From Capitella teleta (lineage: Eukaryota; Annelida; Polychaeta; Capitellidae), in NCBI GenBank assembly GCA_000328365.1, contig KB307841.1, forward strand, positions 1 through 64,000: a stretch of 64,000 nucleotides of DNA, read 5' to 3'. Positions 45,001 through 57,012 of this stretch are shown piece by piece (the first letter of the stretch is position 1; the number at the start of each line of letters is the position of its first letter). A program made the translations under genes and the position numbers. The notes beneath the pieces were generated by a model, which ran no database searches, was not told the origin of the DNA, and saw only the letters and a program-made list of their open reading frames with translations.

Positions 45001-48000
45001 ACTGCGAAATGACCAACACTGTCCCCCGCTACGTGGCTAATTCAGCCGAATTGCATGCGTATTTTGATTCATGGAAGGATTCGTGATTATCTGTGAAACC
45101 CGTGTTTCAATGGTGTTAGTAATAGTTATTATGCCAATAAGATTTGAACCAATTTCGTCGGTGTTTTCTCAAAAGTCATTACTGATAATGTTAGATTAGA
45201 TGTATACCTGGAGATTGGCCATGAATAGACAGGTGATTCCTACTCTGCTGTACTGATAGCTAACAGGCATCGTTGCCGGTATATCAATATACACAACTTT
45301 GTGATGGCAGATGAAGTTGGTACACGTATTAAGTTGGTGAGCCGTTCCGTCGTGTGTACAATGGCAATCACCCATCCTTATACCTGTTGTTGATGCTTAA
45401 ATGGAACAATTTTAAATTGAAACGTCTTAAAATTGACATTTATATTATAGAAATATCTCAGTACAACACTATATGGGTATACCCTAATCGCTGCGATTAG
45501 GGTATACCCATATAGTGTTGTACTGAGATATTTCTTCTTATTATAAATCCACATTAACATATTATTCGCGCTGCCAGTAGCAGCAGTCTCCGGCAGCGGG
45601 CCAGTGGGTCGGCGCAGTGCTCACGGGTGAAGGCCGTGTTTGCATGCCGCTCTGCGGCTGCTACGGCAGCGGCTGCAGCAGCGGCTGCAGCATAGCGGCT
45701 GGAGAGGCGGCTTCTCTTTTTCCTTCATAAACACGGCGCTGGTTTGCGCTGAGCTGCATTCGAACGCGGCCATGCACCATGTGGATACGAATGTCTGACG
45801 GCCGGCCGCAATTCCCCTTCTGGACTCTGCCTTCTTTTCCCGCAGGTTCCCCCGGCAGTGTGCATCCCCTGTCCGCCGCCGGGATGCTCGGCCGACTTCA
45901 GCAGTCGCCTCGCTTGTGGCTGGACTCTGCGCCTCCGGGATACGATCCAGATCTGAAGATCAAAGTCGAAGCTGACGATTCGTACGACGATGTCGCCGCC
46001 AAGAAGAAGAGGGTGTCGTCCACCTCGTCCTCGTCGACCAACAAAAGCGCCGACGAGGAGTTGTGTTTGATTTGTGGAGACCGCGCCTCTGGATATCACT
46101 ATAACGCTCTCAGTTGCGAAGGGTGCAAAGGTGAAATACGACACACACAATTATATTTACATCCGTAAATAAAAACTTCCCTGTGTAAATGATAATTTGT
46201 TTTGATGGGTTTTTTTATTCACCATTTCAATTAGCGTTGTTTTTGTTCTTTAGGCTTTTTCCGCCGCAGTGTAACCAGGGGAGCCGAGTACGTTTGTAAG
46301 ATTGGCGGCAATTGCGAAATGGACATGTGGATGAGGCGTCGATGTCAGGCGTGTCGATTGCAACGGTGCAGGGAGGTCGGCATGAAGGAAGAGTGTAAGT
46401 GTCGCCGCTCTTGTATGCTCAGTGTACGTAATTATGCATCAGCTGCTTTTGTTTCTCAGAATATTCATGTTTTCCGTAGCTTCATAATCATTCATAGCAT
46501 GTGTTGTTGACATTGTGTGCATGATTTTTCCCCTCTTTTCCCTGTTTCTATTTCAAACCCAAAGCTATCATTTAAAAGAAAATGGTATTACTGGTAATAA
46601 TGTTCTGAAATCAATGGAGTGTTATCGATTGTTTTCCGTTAATTTTTAGTATTTTTCTCTTCTTAGAAGCCTTTTTTTTTTCCCCCTCTTCATTTCACTG
46701 CACATGCGGTGCATGTCCCCTTAATTGGTAACAAGAAGCGGGCTTGTTCTCGTTCCACGATTCCTCTGATCGTGACGTCATACGAGTACCTGTGTCTTGC
46801 GATTCGCAGTACCCCCTCCCCCCATGAGCAGATTAGACGTTGAGATTGGCTTTCAGATGAATCTTGGATTACCTGTTATGGGGTTCGCAGTGATAGATTA
46901 GCACTGTACCCAGGGGATCAGATGAGCCTCTGCAGCCCCACTGGGATTGAATCACCATATTTCTCTATATGACAGTCAGGGGGTTATGGTTTTGATATAA
47001 TATAATAGCTAAGGTACTGATGGATTGAATCGCGGTTACCTTGGTTCTGGGTTTCTTTGGAGTGGAAATTTTTCCTGTTTCAGTTTTGGTAAATTAGTTG
47101 GAATAAAATGTAGTTAAAGCAGTTGAGTGGGAACCTTTTAGCCTCACTGAGTGTAGACTGTATACCAAGTAGCGAATCTTTTTTATTTCTCTCCTATTTC
47201 GAGCTCTTTTATGGTCTGTAAATTATTGTAAAGCTAGTGTATTTCTGTGTATAAATCGTAATTTATTCTTGTGAATTTGTCAATGTGTCGTATGATTTAT
47301 TTTAGTTTTTTTCCTCTTAGTGAGAATATTTAAATTTCTAGGAAAACGTCAATATTGATGTATGCAATGAGGGTGTGCTCTGATTTCCATATGTTTTTTG
47401 TTTTTTTTCCTACCAGGTCTTCTATCAGAGGAACAGTGCAAAGCAAGGGATGTGCGGCGTAAAGCACGGCAGAGGTCGGTGAAATCCGTGGACCACCGTG
47501 AGACGCCCCAGCCCAGCCCCGACAGCAACAGCAGTCCCCGCCGGGGGGAGTCGGTCGTGGGACCTCTACCCAATCCTTTGGACTACATCAGCAGCGAACA
47601 CCGAAAGCTCATAGAACAGCTGGTTCTCTATCAGGAAAAGTTTGAATTGCCCAGTGAGAAAGACCTTGCCAACATTTCTGTGAGTACTCTTTACTTCACA
47701 GTTCACAAGCATGGATTTGAAGGTTCCATGAGTATAGAACAAAATGGTTATCTTAAAACAATAAGCGATCCAGGAATGAGCGTTGTTTTATCTATGGTCT
47801 GAGCCATGTACGTGTCATGCCATAGAGTGCCAAGTGATGTAATTGAGAGGATCTGATATATTCATGGAAAGGTTGGCCTCAGGCATCTGGGTCATGATGC
47901 ATGTGCATGCATTCACCTTGTTTGAGGGATGATAAAGCTGTACGCTTATAAATTGATCGGTCTGCTACCCCAGAGAAAAATCGCGCCACTCTGTGCGCTA

Positions 48001-49572
48001 TAGATTTGCTCTGTTCCATTTATCATCACCGTTTCTCAGAACTCTCTCGCAATTGGGTCGCATTCATATATTTTTTTTTTTCGCATCGATTGATTTTCTC
48101 CTCTTTCCTTCCTCAGGCGGTCAAAATCAGTGACCGTGGCCGTCCGGACTCCTTGTCGCTTGCCATCTACAAACACATGGCAGAGATGACCATTCTGGTT
48201 ACTCAGCTCGTCGTGGAGTTTGCCAAGAGCCTACCTGGTTTTGCGTCACAGCATAAAGAAGACCAGATCATGCTGCTGAAGGTGTGATCATGAAAACATG
48301 CCCCGATTCCTCATAATTCTCCTTGATTTTTAACCCCGTTTGCATGTGTGCGTCATCATTTCCATTGTAATTAGCCGATTATTCTCTACTTTTTTTTTTC
48401 GCCTCCTTCATTTCCAATTCCGAGGAATACATTTTTTTTTTTTTAATCATGGATTGGCTGCGCATCTAGTGATCATCACAGTGCACGATGTCTGCCGTTA
48501 TCATTATTAGCTGTACTCTTATCTGATGCAGGGGTCGGCATCAGTGCGGAGTTAGCGTGCCTCCTCAAGAGCAAAATTAGCCCAGCATCTTTTGAAGTTT
48601 AACTCTTCTGCGTCTAGAAATATAGAAAATCTTTCTATTTCAAGTTCTGTCTTTAAAATGGAGACCTTTTTTTCTTTTTTTTTTTTTTTTTTTTTTGCCG
48701 TTTTCTATGAAAGGATGAAATTCAGACATCAATGGAAGTTGTTGCTTCAAGGGTTTGGACGCACTTCCTGTCTCATGTAGGTCTCCCTGTCTTGCCTCCA
48801 ACAAGGGAAAGGGAAGTTTTATTTGGAAGAAGTAATGTTACGGGATCGTATTTCTTGCTCTTTGTTATAATCGAGGCTTTGTCAATCCTGACAGTTTATC
48901 TGAACAGATGAGTTCAGTGTGGATCAGGATGGCTACTTCCAGTTTAATTAGACCTCCCAATTAGACATCCCCGCTCATTAATTAATTCTCCCTCAGGGCG
49001 TTAATTGTGCTAATGAATGATGTCATGACTAACCATCCTCTTCTTCCAGGGGTCAGCCTGTGAGGTCATGATGCTCCGCACAGCCAGGCGTTATGACGTT
49101 GAGACTGACACGGTCATCTTTGGCAATGGAACCCCGTTCACCAAGGACTCCTTGCGCTTTGGAGGTCTGCAGGATTACGTGGACGGCATGTTTAAGTTCT
49201 GCCGGGGGATGGGGGCGCTGGGTGTGGACAATGCGGAGTATGCTCTGCTCACAGCCATCTGTCTTTTCTCTGGTGAGTGTCTTTTTCTGGCGATGCTTTC
49301 AAATAGAAATTTCTTTCCGTTTTTCAGAGCGGCCAGGATTGGAAAGCCCGGCGCTCGTGGAGCAAGTGCAGGAGCTGTATGTTATCGCTCTTTTGTCTTA
49401 TGTGAAGTACCGGCGTTCACCCGACAGTCAGTTCTTTGCAAAACTTTTGATGAAGCTCACAGAATTACGGACACTGAGTGTAGAGCACGGAGATGTGCTT
49501 CTGGCTTTGAAAGTGGAGAAGGGTTCATTGCCCCCTCTGCTCATGGAGTATTTTGACATTATGGAGAAGTAG
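38967..49572 (+). CDS. EcR: Ecdysone-receptor-type nuclear receptor (NR1H/EcR), complete coding sequence, 517 aa
   Basis: Ligand-regulated transcription factor, normally a heterodimer with RXR/USP. Exons: 38967-39260 (ATG at 39029), 45846-46130, 46254-46394, 47417-47679, 48117-48281, 49050-49272, 49328-49572. All are GT-AG and phases agree. A/B domain 1-150 is Ser/Pro-rich with [13 protein letters not shown], a sumoylation-like IKVE. DBD 151-216 has two C4 zinc fingers, P-box CEGCKG, intron at CK/GFF and second finger [19 protein letters not shown]. The T-box starts [17 protein letters not shown] (about 280-517) carries ITEITILTVQLIVEFAKRLPG-like [18 protein letters not shown], then [47 protein letters not shown] and [15 protein letters not shown]. 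The AF-2 helix [10 protein letters not shown] retains the key Glu. These match EcR better than LXR or FXR. An in-frame stop at 38999 fixes the start. Confidence 0.95.
39902..39951. other. Assembly gap (50 N)
   Basis: Fifty N, a conventional fixed-size scaffold gap, inside the first coding intron of EcR. The true gap length is unknown. Confidence 0.99.
40305..40400 (+). repeat. Possible Tigger-like remnant in EcR intron
   Basis: TTGTTCGACATATCGAGGTT, followed by CCTCGACATATAGGGAGCAA and GGCTCGATATAC, recalls the CGACATATCGAG end of the element at 3244-4213. No complete element is delimited. Confidence 0.35.
45449..45535. repeat. Perfect 87-bp palindrome (43-bp arms, 1-nt centre)
   Basis: Left arm 45449-45491 begins AGAAATATCTCAGTACAACA and ends CCCTAATCGC. 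Right arm 45493-45535 is its exact reverse complement around a single T at 45492. Pairing stops abruptly at both ends. It sits about 240 bp upstream of the possible alternative EcR start region. Confidence 0.95.
45580..45845 (+). promoter_or_regulatory. GC-rich patch: possible alternative EcR promoter and N-terminus
   Basis: A CpG- and GCAGCGGCTG-rich stretch (45580-45780) ends in a weak CATAAACA TATA-like box, unlike the AT-rich intron around it. An ATG at 45779 (and 45791) opens a frame [20 protein letters not shown] that reads straight through the exon-2 acceptor into the receptor in the correct frame. Insect EcR genes use alternative promoters with different N-termini, so a second isoform is plausible. 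The 20-odd codons may instead just be the polypyrimidine tract of the acceptor read by chance. Confidence 0.35.
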
Positions 49573-49994
49573 TCATCATTGCTTCATTCACCACTATGAA
49601 CTGGACGCTGCTTATGCAGCTTTATTCAGTTTTGTCCCTACGGAAACAGCACTCTTTTTCTGCTGTTTCAATGGTCAAAACTCGCACCATTCAAACGTCA
49701 TTCAAACGACAGCCTATCGAAAACCTTTTTTCCACTGGATTTTTTCATGAGTCGGAGAAAGGTTGTGACTTTTGTCGGCAGATTTGTTATATATTTCTCT
49801 CCTCCCTCGGTAATATTTTTGTTTCTGGTTGTAAATTGCTTTTTGATGCATTGCAAGTAAAAAATGACACTTTTAATTCTAGTCCTTCGAATATTTTTTT
49901 TATTGTGTGATTTTTTTTAATTTTTTTTTTTTTTTTTTTTTTCGTTTTTTTTTTTTTTTTTTTAAATGAGTGTCATCTCATTCTTTCTCTGTTT

Positions 49995-50345
49995 GCTTAT
50001 TTCATTTATAAATCTGCTTATTTCATTTATAAATCTCATTTCTTGCATGGTGTGAGATCTTATTCTCATCTTTGTTATTCTCTTCTTGTTATCGCCATAA
50101 ATNNNNNNNNNNNNNNNNNNNNNNNNNNNNNNNNNNNNNNNNNNNNNNNNNNATACTCATTTGCTCATCAGTTGATCATTTATTTATATATATTTTTTTG
50201 TGATCAAATAATTATAATACGGTGAATTAAACAGAAATTAAAAAAAGTCTGCATTGAGGAAATTAATTGGTACCAAAAGTTCTTGTTAATTTTTTTTACA
50301 AATTAAATCTGCATTGAGGAATTTGGTAGTACCAAAAGTGCTTAT
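49995..50345 (+). repeat. Short tandem duplications around the gap
   Basis: TGCTTATTTCATTTATAAAT is directly duplicated (49996-50037). After the gap, a unit of about 70 bp with TCTGCATTGAGGAA and ACCAAAAGT words is repeated imperfectly (50245-50340). Confidence 0.7.
50103..50152. other. Assembly gap (50 N)
   Basis: Fifty N in the presumed EcR 3' untranslated region. True length unknown. Confidence 0.99.
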
Positions 50346-51142
50346 TTAAAATTTATTTGTTCTTTGTAAATAAATTTTATGTAGGGTTTTTTTTCATTTA
50401 ATACACTTTATAAGAATTCATGCTGTTCATGAAAATTTCCAATTGCCTTTTAAGATGAAAACATTTGTTTATTTTCCCGGTGTGTCTCTGGCCCTGTATG
50501 TCATTGCGCATTCCACGTTGAAATTCTCTTTCCTGTGAACGTTAACGTACCGGTGATGTACCTTTATTAGCTAATCATGAATTCGAAACTCTAATCAAAA
50601 ATGTATAAATGATACGCTTATAAGAGGAGGAGAAATAATTTGTCTTAATGATTCAGGGTAAAGTCATTGTCCCTCTCTTGAGTCCCGCTTCCCTGGTGTT
50701 TCCTCTTCTTTCTGGGTTTCTGTGCTGTTTTGTTTTGCTACAATCTCATTAAAACAAACCCTGGTTTTTTCTTCTTTATTGTTTTTTAGCCCTACGACTT
50801 GCCATACATTGTGGGAATGTGTGCACCGTACTCTGAACCTTTTCCGTCTGTTGCATCATAACTATGGTCGAACTATTGATTTCTTGGTGCGTGTGCGAAT
50901 ATATGCATATCATTGGTTGAAAGTGTTGTATGATCGTTTGGCAAGTGCATTATGACTATTAATAAGTTACTCCATCATTGACAGCTTTGATAATATTGTT
51001 ATTATTATTAAACTAATGTGCCTGTTTATTTCCCGCTTTCATTTTTTTCCCTTTTTTTTTTTCTGCATTTTCCCCTTATTTGCCCTGACTGCCATTCCCC
51101 CTCCCTACTCTCGCAGTGAAATCTGTAAATAATTATTTGCGG

Positions 51143-51175
51143 AATAAAATAAAATGTACGATGGTCTTCAGGTGT
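51143..51175 (+). terminator. Poly(A) signal, probably of EcR
   Basis: AATAAA at 51143-51148, overlapping a second AATAAAA, followed about 20-30 nt later by a GT/T-rich element (TGGTCTTCAGGTGTGAATTT). It is the first strong plus-strand site after the EcR stop and would give a 3' UTR of about 1.6 kb. An open frame at 50722-50955 after a TTTTTTAG acceptor-like site could instead mean a separate terminal exon; I do not recognise it. Confidence 0.55.
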
Positions 51176-51179
51176 GAAT

Positions 51180-52586
51180 TTTTTATGTTTTTTTTTTATT
51201 TTTTATTTTTTTTTTAATAATTAAGCACCGTTATGTTTATTGCCACGAGAAGAGATTGTCGATCATGTACACCAACGTCGTGATATCAGATAACTTGTAG
51301 CCGAATGAATAATTTGGGTTTCAATATTCTTTGTTGTAGCTTTAAACCATAAGATTTACACCCGCCATGAGATTCGGAGGATGTTTTAAGCAATGTTAAT
51401 ATAATATCACTGTCCCATGGCAACAGGGGAGTAATTAACTTGTGTAAGATTATGAAGTAAATTCAGCATAATTTAGACGAAATCGGTTTAGTTTAAACGC
51501 GAGCGTTGACGCCCAGGTGAACTGATTTCGCTCAATGACCTCCAAGAAGGGTTCGAACTGGATCTCCGGGGGGTCACGGGGTTTAGAACGTTCTCAGCAC
51601 CCTTCGCACGTAACATGTATTAGTGTATTTTGCATATTGTTTTTAAATATACAGAGTAGACCAAAAGTAGTCTATCTACTCCATGTTAAATATTTCAATG
51701 ATTTCCAATGGTGCATTTTCTGAAAAAGTGTTACAAAACAGATCGCAGTGTAAGAATCACACACAGATAAGAGAAAGAAATACTTTGTATGGTTAGTCTA
51801 GCATGTCATGCTGTTATTCCTATCATTTATATTCCAATTTCACTAACATTTATCCTGATTTATCTCAATTAAAGTGCACTCACCATTCCGCGATATTTCC
51901 ACTTTTGGCGGCAAACAGGGCCCCGGACCGTGGATAAGCTTTATTGAACGCACAATTAAGGCAACGCTCTCGTACTATTGTTTAGTTCTATAGTGCTATT
52001 GCTGTGACAGTAGCACTAATGTTTATCTCCTAAAATCAAGTTTGTATTGAAGCGCTATACAAGAGATGAAATTCCTTAATGCTCGTTCAGGGGCTCACCT
52101 GACTGAGCTCTCTTCGCGATCACTCACCACTCGCAATTAACTTTACTTGATTTTTTTTTGCATAAATGCCTCAGGTCGATACATTTCCCACAGCTCTCTC
52201 TTCGTGTGGCTCTCGGGGACAGAAGTTCTGTCAATATGGCGGAGAACATCCTGTTCTTCTTGGGCAGTGATATCATGGCTAAGATACTACTCTAGTATAT
52301 TACGGACTGCTTCGGTCACAAACACGCCTTTGAGTCTAAATTTTAAAGAACCCAAACATTTAATTTTTTGAATGAATGATGTGTACACTAAAGCGTGTTT
52401 GTGATTACTGAATCCATACGATCATTTCAGTTTCATTGAGATGACATGAAGCCGTGAATGACTGATAAGTTGATAACACCAGCCTATAGAGTTGTAATAT
52501 AGAACACGTAATATCTCAGATGACACTGATGAATGAGATGTCAATGTCATCCTCCATTTCGTAGAAAAAAATAAAAAAATAAAAAT

Positions 52587-52621
<35 letters not shown>

Positions 52622-52679
52622 AGATTGAAGTTCAATGCGCTTTGTGCATAGTTTTTCCAAGGTTACTAATTCCTTTCTT
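51180..52679. other. Intergenic, no supported gene
   Basis: AT-rich DNA. GACGAAATCGGTTTAG (51477) and GAACTGATTTCGCTC (51519) resemble the end motif of the TTGTGAC MITEs. On the minus strand, around 52150-52330, a frame reading QDVLRHIDRTSVPESHTKRA with stops near it may be an old coding fragment. An A-rich run lies at 52560-52625. Confidence 0.35.
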
Positions 52680-53010
52680 GGGTTTTCTTAAGGTTGTCTC
52701 GGTTATCCACTGTATTGGTTTTATCTGAACTGATCTCCATCTCAATCTTCTGGGAGGCTTCATTTAACTTGGTTCAATTCAGTTGCGACGCCATCATCGC
52801 AAATCTGAGGTTTGTGATGCTATGCCCTCCGATTGACACTGTGCCTTGGTGTTCGTCCAGTGCCTCTGTTATTAGTCTCTCTAAGAAAATGTTGAATTGG
52901 GTCGGGCAGAGCATGCAGACCTGACGGACGCCTGTTGGTGTGCTGAATCATTGCCGACTGTTCCTTTGTAGAACACAGCACTTGCCACGATAACCCTGGG
53001 GCCAAACCAT
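52680..53010 (-). mobile_element. LINE reverse transcriptase fragment
   Basis: The minus-strand translation reads GVRQVCMLCPTQFNIFLERL, then ITEALDEHQGTVSIGGHSIT and NLRFADDGVA. This is the RT motif series G(V)RQGC-LSP-LFN-FLE...INLRFADD (catalytic Asp pair present) of I/Jockey/RTE-type LINEs. Stops upstream and downstream show a degraded fragment. It may belong with the 3' fragment type at 23010-23390. Confidence 0.8.
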
Positions 53011-55630
53011 TATTCTATTTATTTAATTCTGTTATTCGGAATTAATCAACGTAATGTGTTTTCAAATCTCATATTGCATGAACGGAGCCGTAATTTTGCC
53101 GCTTGATGTCATGACATGCCACGTGCCCATGTTCCCAAAATAAAAGCGCGTGTTGGCATTTGGAAAGGCCTCTCCAGCGAGTATCACACAAACGAGTTCG
53201 TAGTTCATGGATTGCCCAAATATGCAGGAAGAAAAATCGAAATTGTCATCCAGGTAGATAGAGAGGTCATTGCTCTACCCACCCATGTACGTGGCAGCTG
53301 TTCGTTATGTTGTACAGTGTATTTTATACTCTACTATGAAATGAGACACACTCCATCATAACTGCATATCGGGAAGATGAAGGCAGGCTATTCATAACCA
53401 CATTCGGATTATTTTAATTGACGATACAATTATAAATAAGCAAATGCGATGCTTTACGGTGAGCATACTGAGGTATGAAACACCGAATTTGTATCGTAAT
53501 TAGGACCTGACGCAACGTTAGGAAACGAAAAAGACGAAGTTGTGAGTTGAGATTAAAATGTGAGAAATCCCAGACACAAATACAATTAATTGAGACACGT
53601 TTATTAAGGTCATCCACCCACAGACGTCATAAAACTCACGAAGAACCCGGATTTTAATTCGCCAGCCGGCATCAAGTAGATTTATAAAACTCATCAAAGC
53701 AAATGTCAACAGTTAACACAACATATCAATGATGAATGCATGCGTAAATTAGTGGCATCGTTGTGGCATGGTGCATTCATATCTGAATAAAATACCAAGA
53801 TTATAACAAAATACTAATAGGCTCTTGCGACATTTCACATTAATGAATTATGACATTGTTTTTATTTTTATTATTTTATAATTGTATTTTTTAAAGATTA
53901 ACCACAATGCCAGAGATAACGCCAAATTCACACAAAAATATACACCCTATAGTTAATCATTCCAGCGCAAAATAATCTTTACCTGATATCATTTACCTGG
54001 TATAAAAGAAGGACAGCGCATATTCATTGGTCTCATTCATTCATTCTCCCGCCAAATCGGCTTGGTTTACACATTTGCGTTAGTGGAGTTGTAAAATGAC
54101 GTCATAACACCCCTCGGCGACCCGTTGCTATGGTAACGATTCGACTTCCCCGCCTCGTGTCGGAAAATGACGATCCATTAGTTAATTGATTAATAACTTA
54201 CCACAAGATGTTTGAATCGACTGATTCTCACTCAATTTAACAATAAAAACAGATAAAGCAAAACAACAATATAATTGAGTATTTCTGCCAATTTATGTGT
54301 CAATGTGTTGTCGGTTGTTCACCCCTTTCTCAGTTGACCCAGCATAGCGTTCAGATAATCATGCTTTTGCGTTATGATTTCTATTCGATCAAGTGTGTGT
54401 TACAATTATTATAGTCGAATTTATTATTATATTTTTGAATTTTATCAAAGTATTTTAATATGATGTTGGATTTGGAGCTGATGCACTACTATAGTGGCTC
54501 TTCGTAAATGTTATCGGGAATGTCGTTGTTGATAGGTAAGTTATTTAATTCTGGTGTACTGTTTTTGACGTCTTCTTAGGATCATTCGTGTAATTTGTAG
54601 ACTGCATGGAGTTCCCATTTTGTTTGGGTTTAAATTTCTTAGCCTCTATTCTGGTGGGGATACTCTTTTTCGGACTTGAGTCCTGCAAATGGCCGAGACA
54701 CAACAGCAATTTTTCTTCTCCTTTCAAGTTGCGCTGATAATCGGCCCCGAAGGATGACAACAACAATGTTGTTTGTTGTAGCTTCCTTGGAAATGAAAAA
54801 AGCAAAGTAACAAAATCTATTCGCTGGTTCCCAAGAAAGATCATGAATAATTAATCTATACATGTCGGGCGGCCTCCAGAGCTACTCAGTGGTACATCGC
54901 TAATATTACACGCAGCGACAAAGGAGTGTGTCTGTGTGAGGGGGTGTTTTGCACGGCTTCGATCATCATTATAAATTGCGGCATCACGCCCCTCCCCAAC
55001 CTCCACGGATCCAGGGCCATCCATATACAGGTGTGGCATTATATGTGGGTTACGTGTTAATGAGAGAATTATGAATCTTCTCGTGATCTCCCGTTCCGGG
55101 TTCCGTGAGACTTCCAATGAAACCTCCATTTGAATTCCAGTCGAGGGACCCGTTAACTCGACGCGCACGCTACAGGGAATTCCTACGCAAGCATTAGTCT
55201 CTTAGTTCGCATTTATTTTGACTTCACGCGAAATACGATACTTTTATATCTAACAAGTATTAAGAGTAGAGCGGGTAAGATGTCCATGCACCTGATCGCA
55301 AAGCCAATCATCCGGGGGAGTGTGAAGATGCATTCACCGCTGACTATAGGTCAAACGCTTTGGTTATAGATCGATCGATTGCATGCATGCTCCTCTGCAT
55401 TTCTCTGAAGCCCAATTGCGACACCCAACACTCTTCATTTCAAGGACTGTTGTCGCCTTTGTTCTTGTGCGTGGAACTCTTCACCTGTGAGGATCGTCCG
55501 TGCCCACTAAATGCTTCCCAGTTACACCTGATGCTTTGTCTCTGTTGCCCCGAGATACTAGTAGCGTGCGATGGAAAGTCCCGGTATTTTAATTTTTATT
55601 CCGGATGAGCAGACGGGATATGTCGATTGG
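53011..55630. other. Intergenic, no supported gene
   Basis: A plus-strand open frame at 53116-53361 (MPRAHVPKIKARVGIWKGLS...) ends its first part at a donor-like CCAG/GTAGAT but matches nothing I know. Two overlapping minus-strand frames lie at 54545-54863. No call is justified. Confidence 0.35.
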
Positions 55631-55637
55631 CCGAATG

Positions 55638-55716
55638 CTCACAAGTCCGAATTCCTTATACAAACAATACGCATACTAGTAAATCCCAAACACTAGTGAA
55701 AATTCGGACTTGTGAG
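55638..55716. mobile_element. 79-bp mini-MITE
   Basis: Perfect 16-bp inverted ends CTCACAAGTCCGAATT and AATTCGGACTTGTGAG (55638-55653, 55701-55716). They are flanked by a near-exact 7-bp direct repeat, CCGAATG (55631-55637) and CCGAACG (55717-55723), which looks like a target-site duplication. Confidence 0.6.
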
Positions 55717-55940
55717 CCGAACGGGAGTAGACAAGGCGAGTGAACAATGTACCTATACTCTTCCATGTATAGCCCCAAGGACGCGTTGTTATTGTTGTGG
55801 AAGACTGTGAGCGACTGTGTCATTTCTGTGCGAGTAATTTCTTGGAAACACGGAGGCTGAGTGCAACAGGTGAGCGTGTTAAGTTGAGTGCTTTCCAGCG
55901 AAAGCGACGAACTGTAATAATCCGCTGAGATCTTTGTCTA

Positions 55941-55962
55941 AGAAAGAAAGAAATAAAGAATA

Positions 55963-56054
<92 letters not shown>

Positions 56055-56099
56055 AGCCTCTTGTGTTTTGAAACAAAGAGGCTCACAAAGAAAGAAAAA

Positions 56100-56155
<56 letters not shown>

Positions 56156-56203
56156 AGGAAAGAAAGAAAGAAAGAAGTCTCTTGTATTTTGAAACAAAGA
56201 GAC
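55941..56203 (+). repeat. Duplicated (AAAG)n microsatellite with hairpin tail
   Basis: Two AAAG runs (55941-56055 and 56087-56176) are each followed by a 35-bp unit, G(C/T)CTCTTGT(G/A)TTTTGAA then ACAAAGAG(G/A)CTCAC. The whole block (microsatellite plus tail) has been duplicated. The tail forms a hairpin in both copies (GCCTCTT/AAGAGGC and GTCTCTT/AAGAGAC). Confidence 0.9.
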
Positions 56204-56583
56204 TCACGCTGTGTCCCTTTATGGATAGTACAGCGTATCATGTAGCTTATGTCAGACATTACATCGGCAGTTGGTCGTGGGTTAATTAATGCAAATGGAC
56301 AGTTTATCGGCATGTGTGAGCTTTCCTCAATTACAGGTTAAGTGAAGACTTTCCCCGCCCTGTTGTGACAGGTACGAGGGCTGAATTCATTAACACTGTG
56401 TTTTCATGCACGTCTACGCTAACCATCGTGGCTTTATAAGCTAAGTATCCACGATATTCCTACCTTCCAAACAGGAAGCGATTCTTTGAGGTTTCAGCAT
56501 ATCATAAGTCATACAAGATATCAATGTTAGGGGTGTGTTTCTACGAACATTATTATATAGAGCGACATATAGAATTTGCTTAA

Positions 56584-56750
<167 letters not shown>

Positions 56751-57012
56751 GGCGACGCTTTAAACTTAAAGCATATCTGCACTTTCCATCTGTATTAATT
56801 CTATGGCGCATATTTCCAATTTCCATTATTATTTATTAAACCCCTTCACGTAATAACAAGGCTCATGCATCAATATTTTTGATATGGTTGGGGATATTCT
56901 TAAATTAGACCCCAATTTTTTATGAGATCTACCGATTTTGTCAATTTCTACGATCGGGTCGATGAACTTGTTTACCCATAATAATAGATATTGAGACGAG
57001 CTTCCTATTATA

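Larger units (their letters stand above)
39261..45845 (+). other. First coding intron of EcR (6.6 kb)
   Basis: Donor GAAA/GTGAGT and acceptor CTTCTTTTCCCGCAG. It holds the 50-N gap, a (TA)n run near 41730-41751, the Tigger-like remnant, the 87-bp palindrome and the GC-rich patch before exon 2. No independent gene is supported; open frames of up to 91 codons (44501-44776) lack family features. CRE-like TGACGTCA occurs at about 44558. Confidence 0.7.

Noticed and set aside
50722-50955. Open frame after an acceptor-like TTTTTTAG, downstream of EcR
   Set aside because: No known motif, and it lies within the likely EcR 3' UTR before the poly(A) signal; too weak to call as a terminal exon.
55820-56313. 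Long open frames of Phe/Leu/Ser repeats and, at 56441-56839, poly-Tyr or poly-Ile
   Set aside because: Translations of the AAAG and AAT microsatellites.
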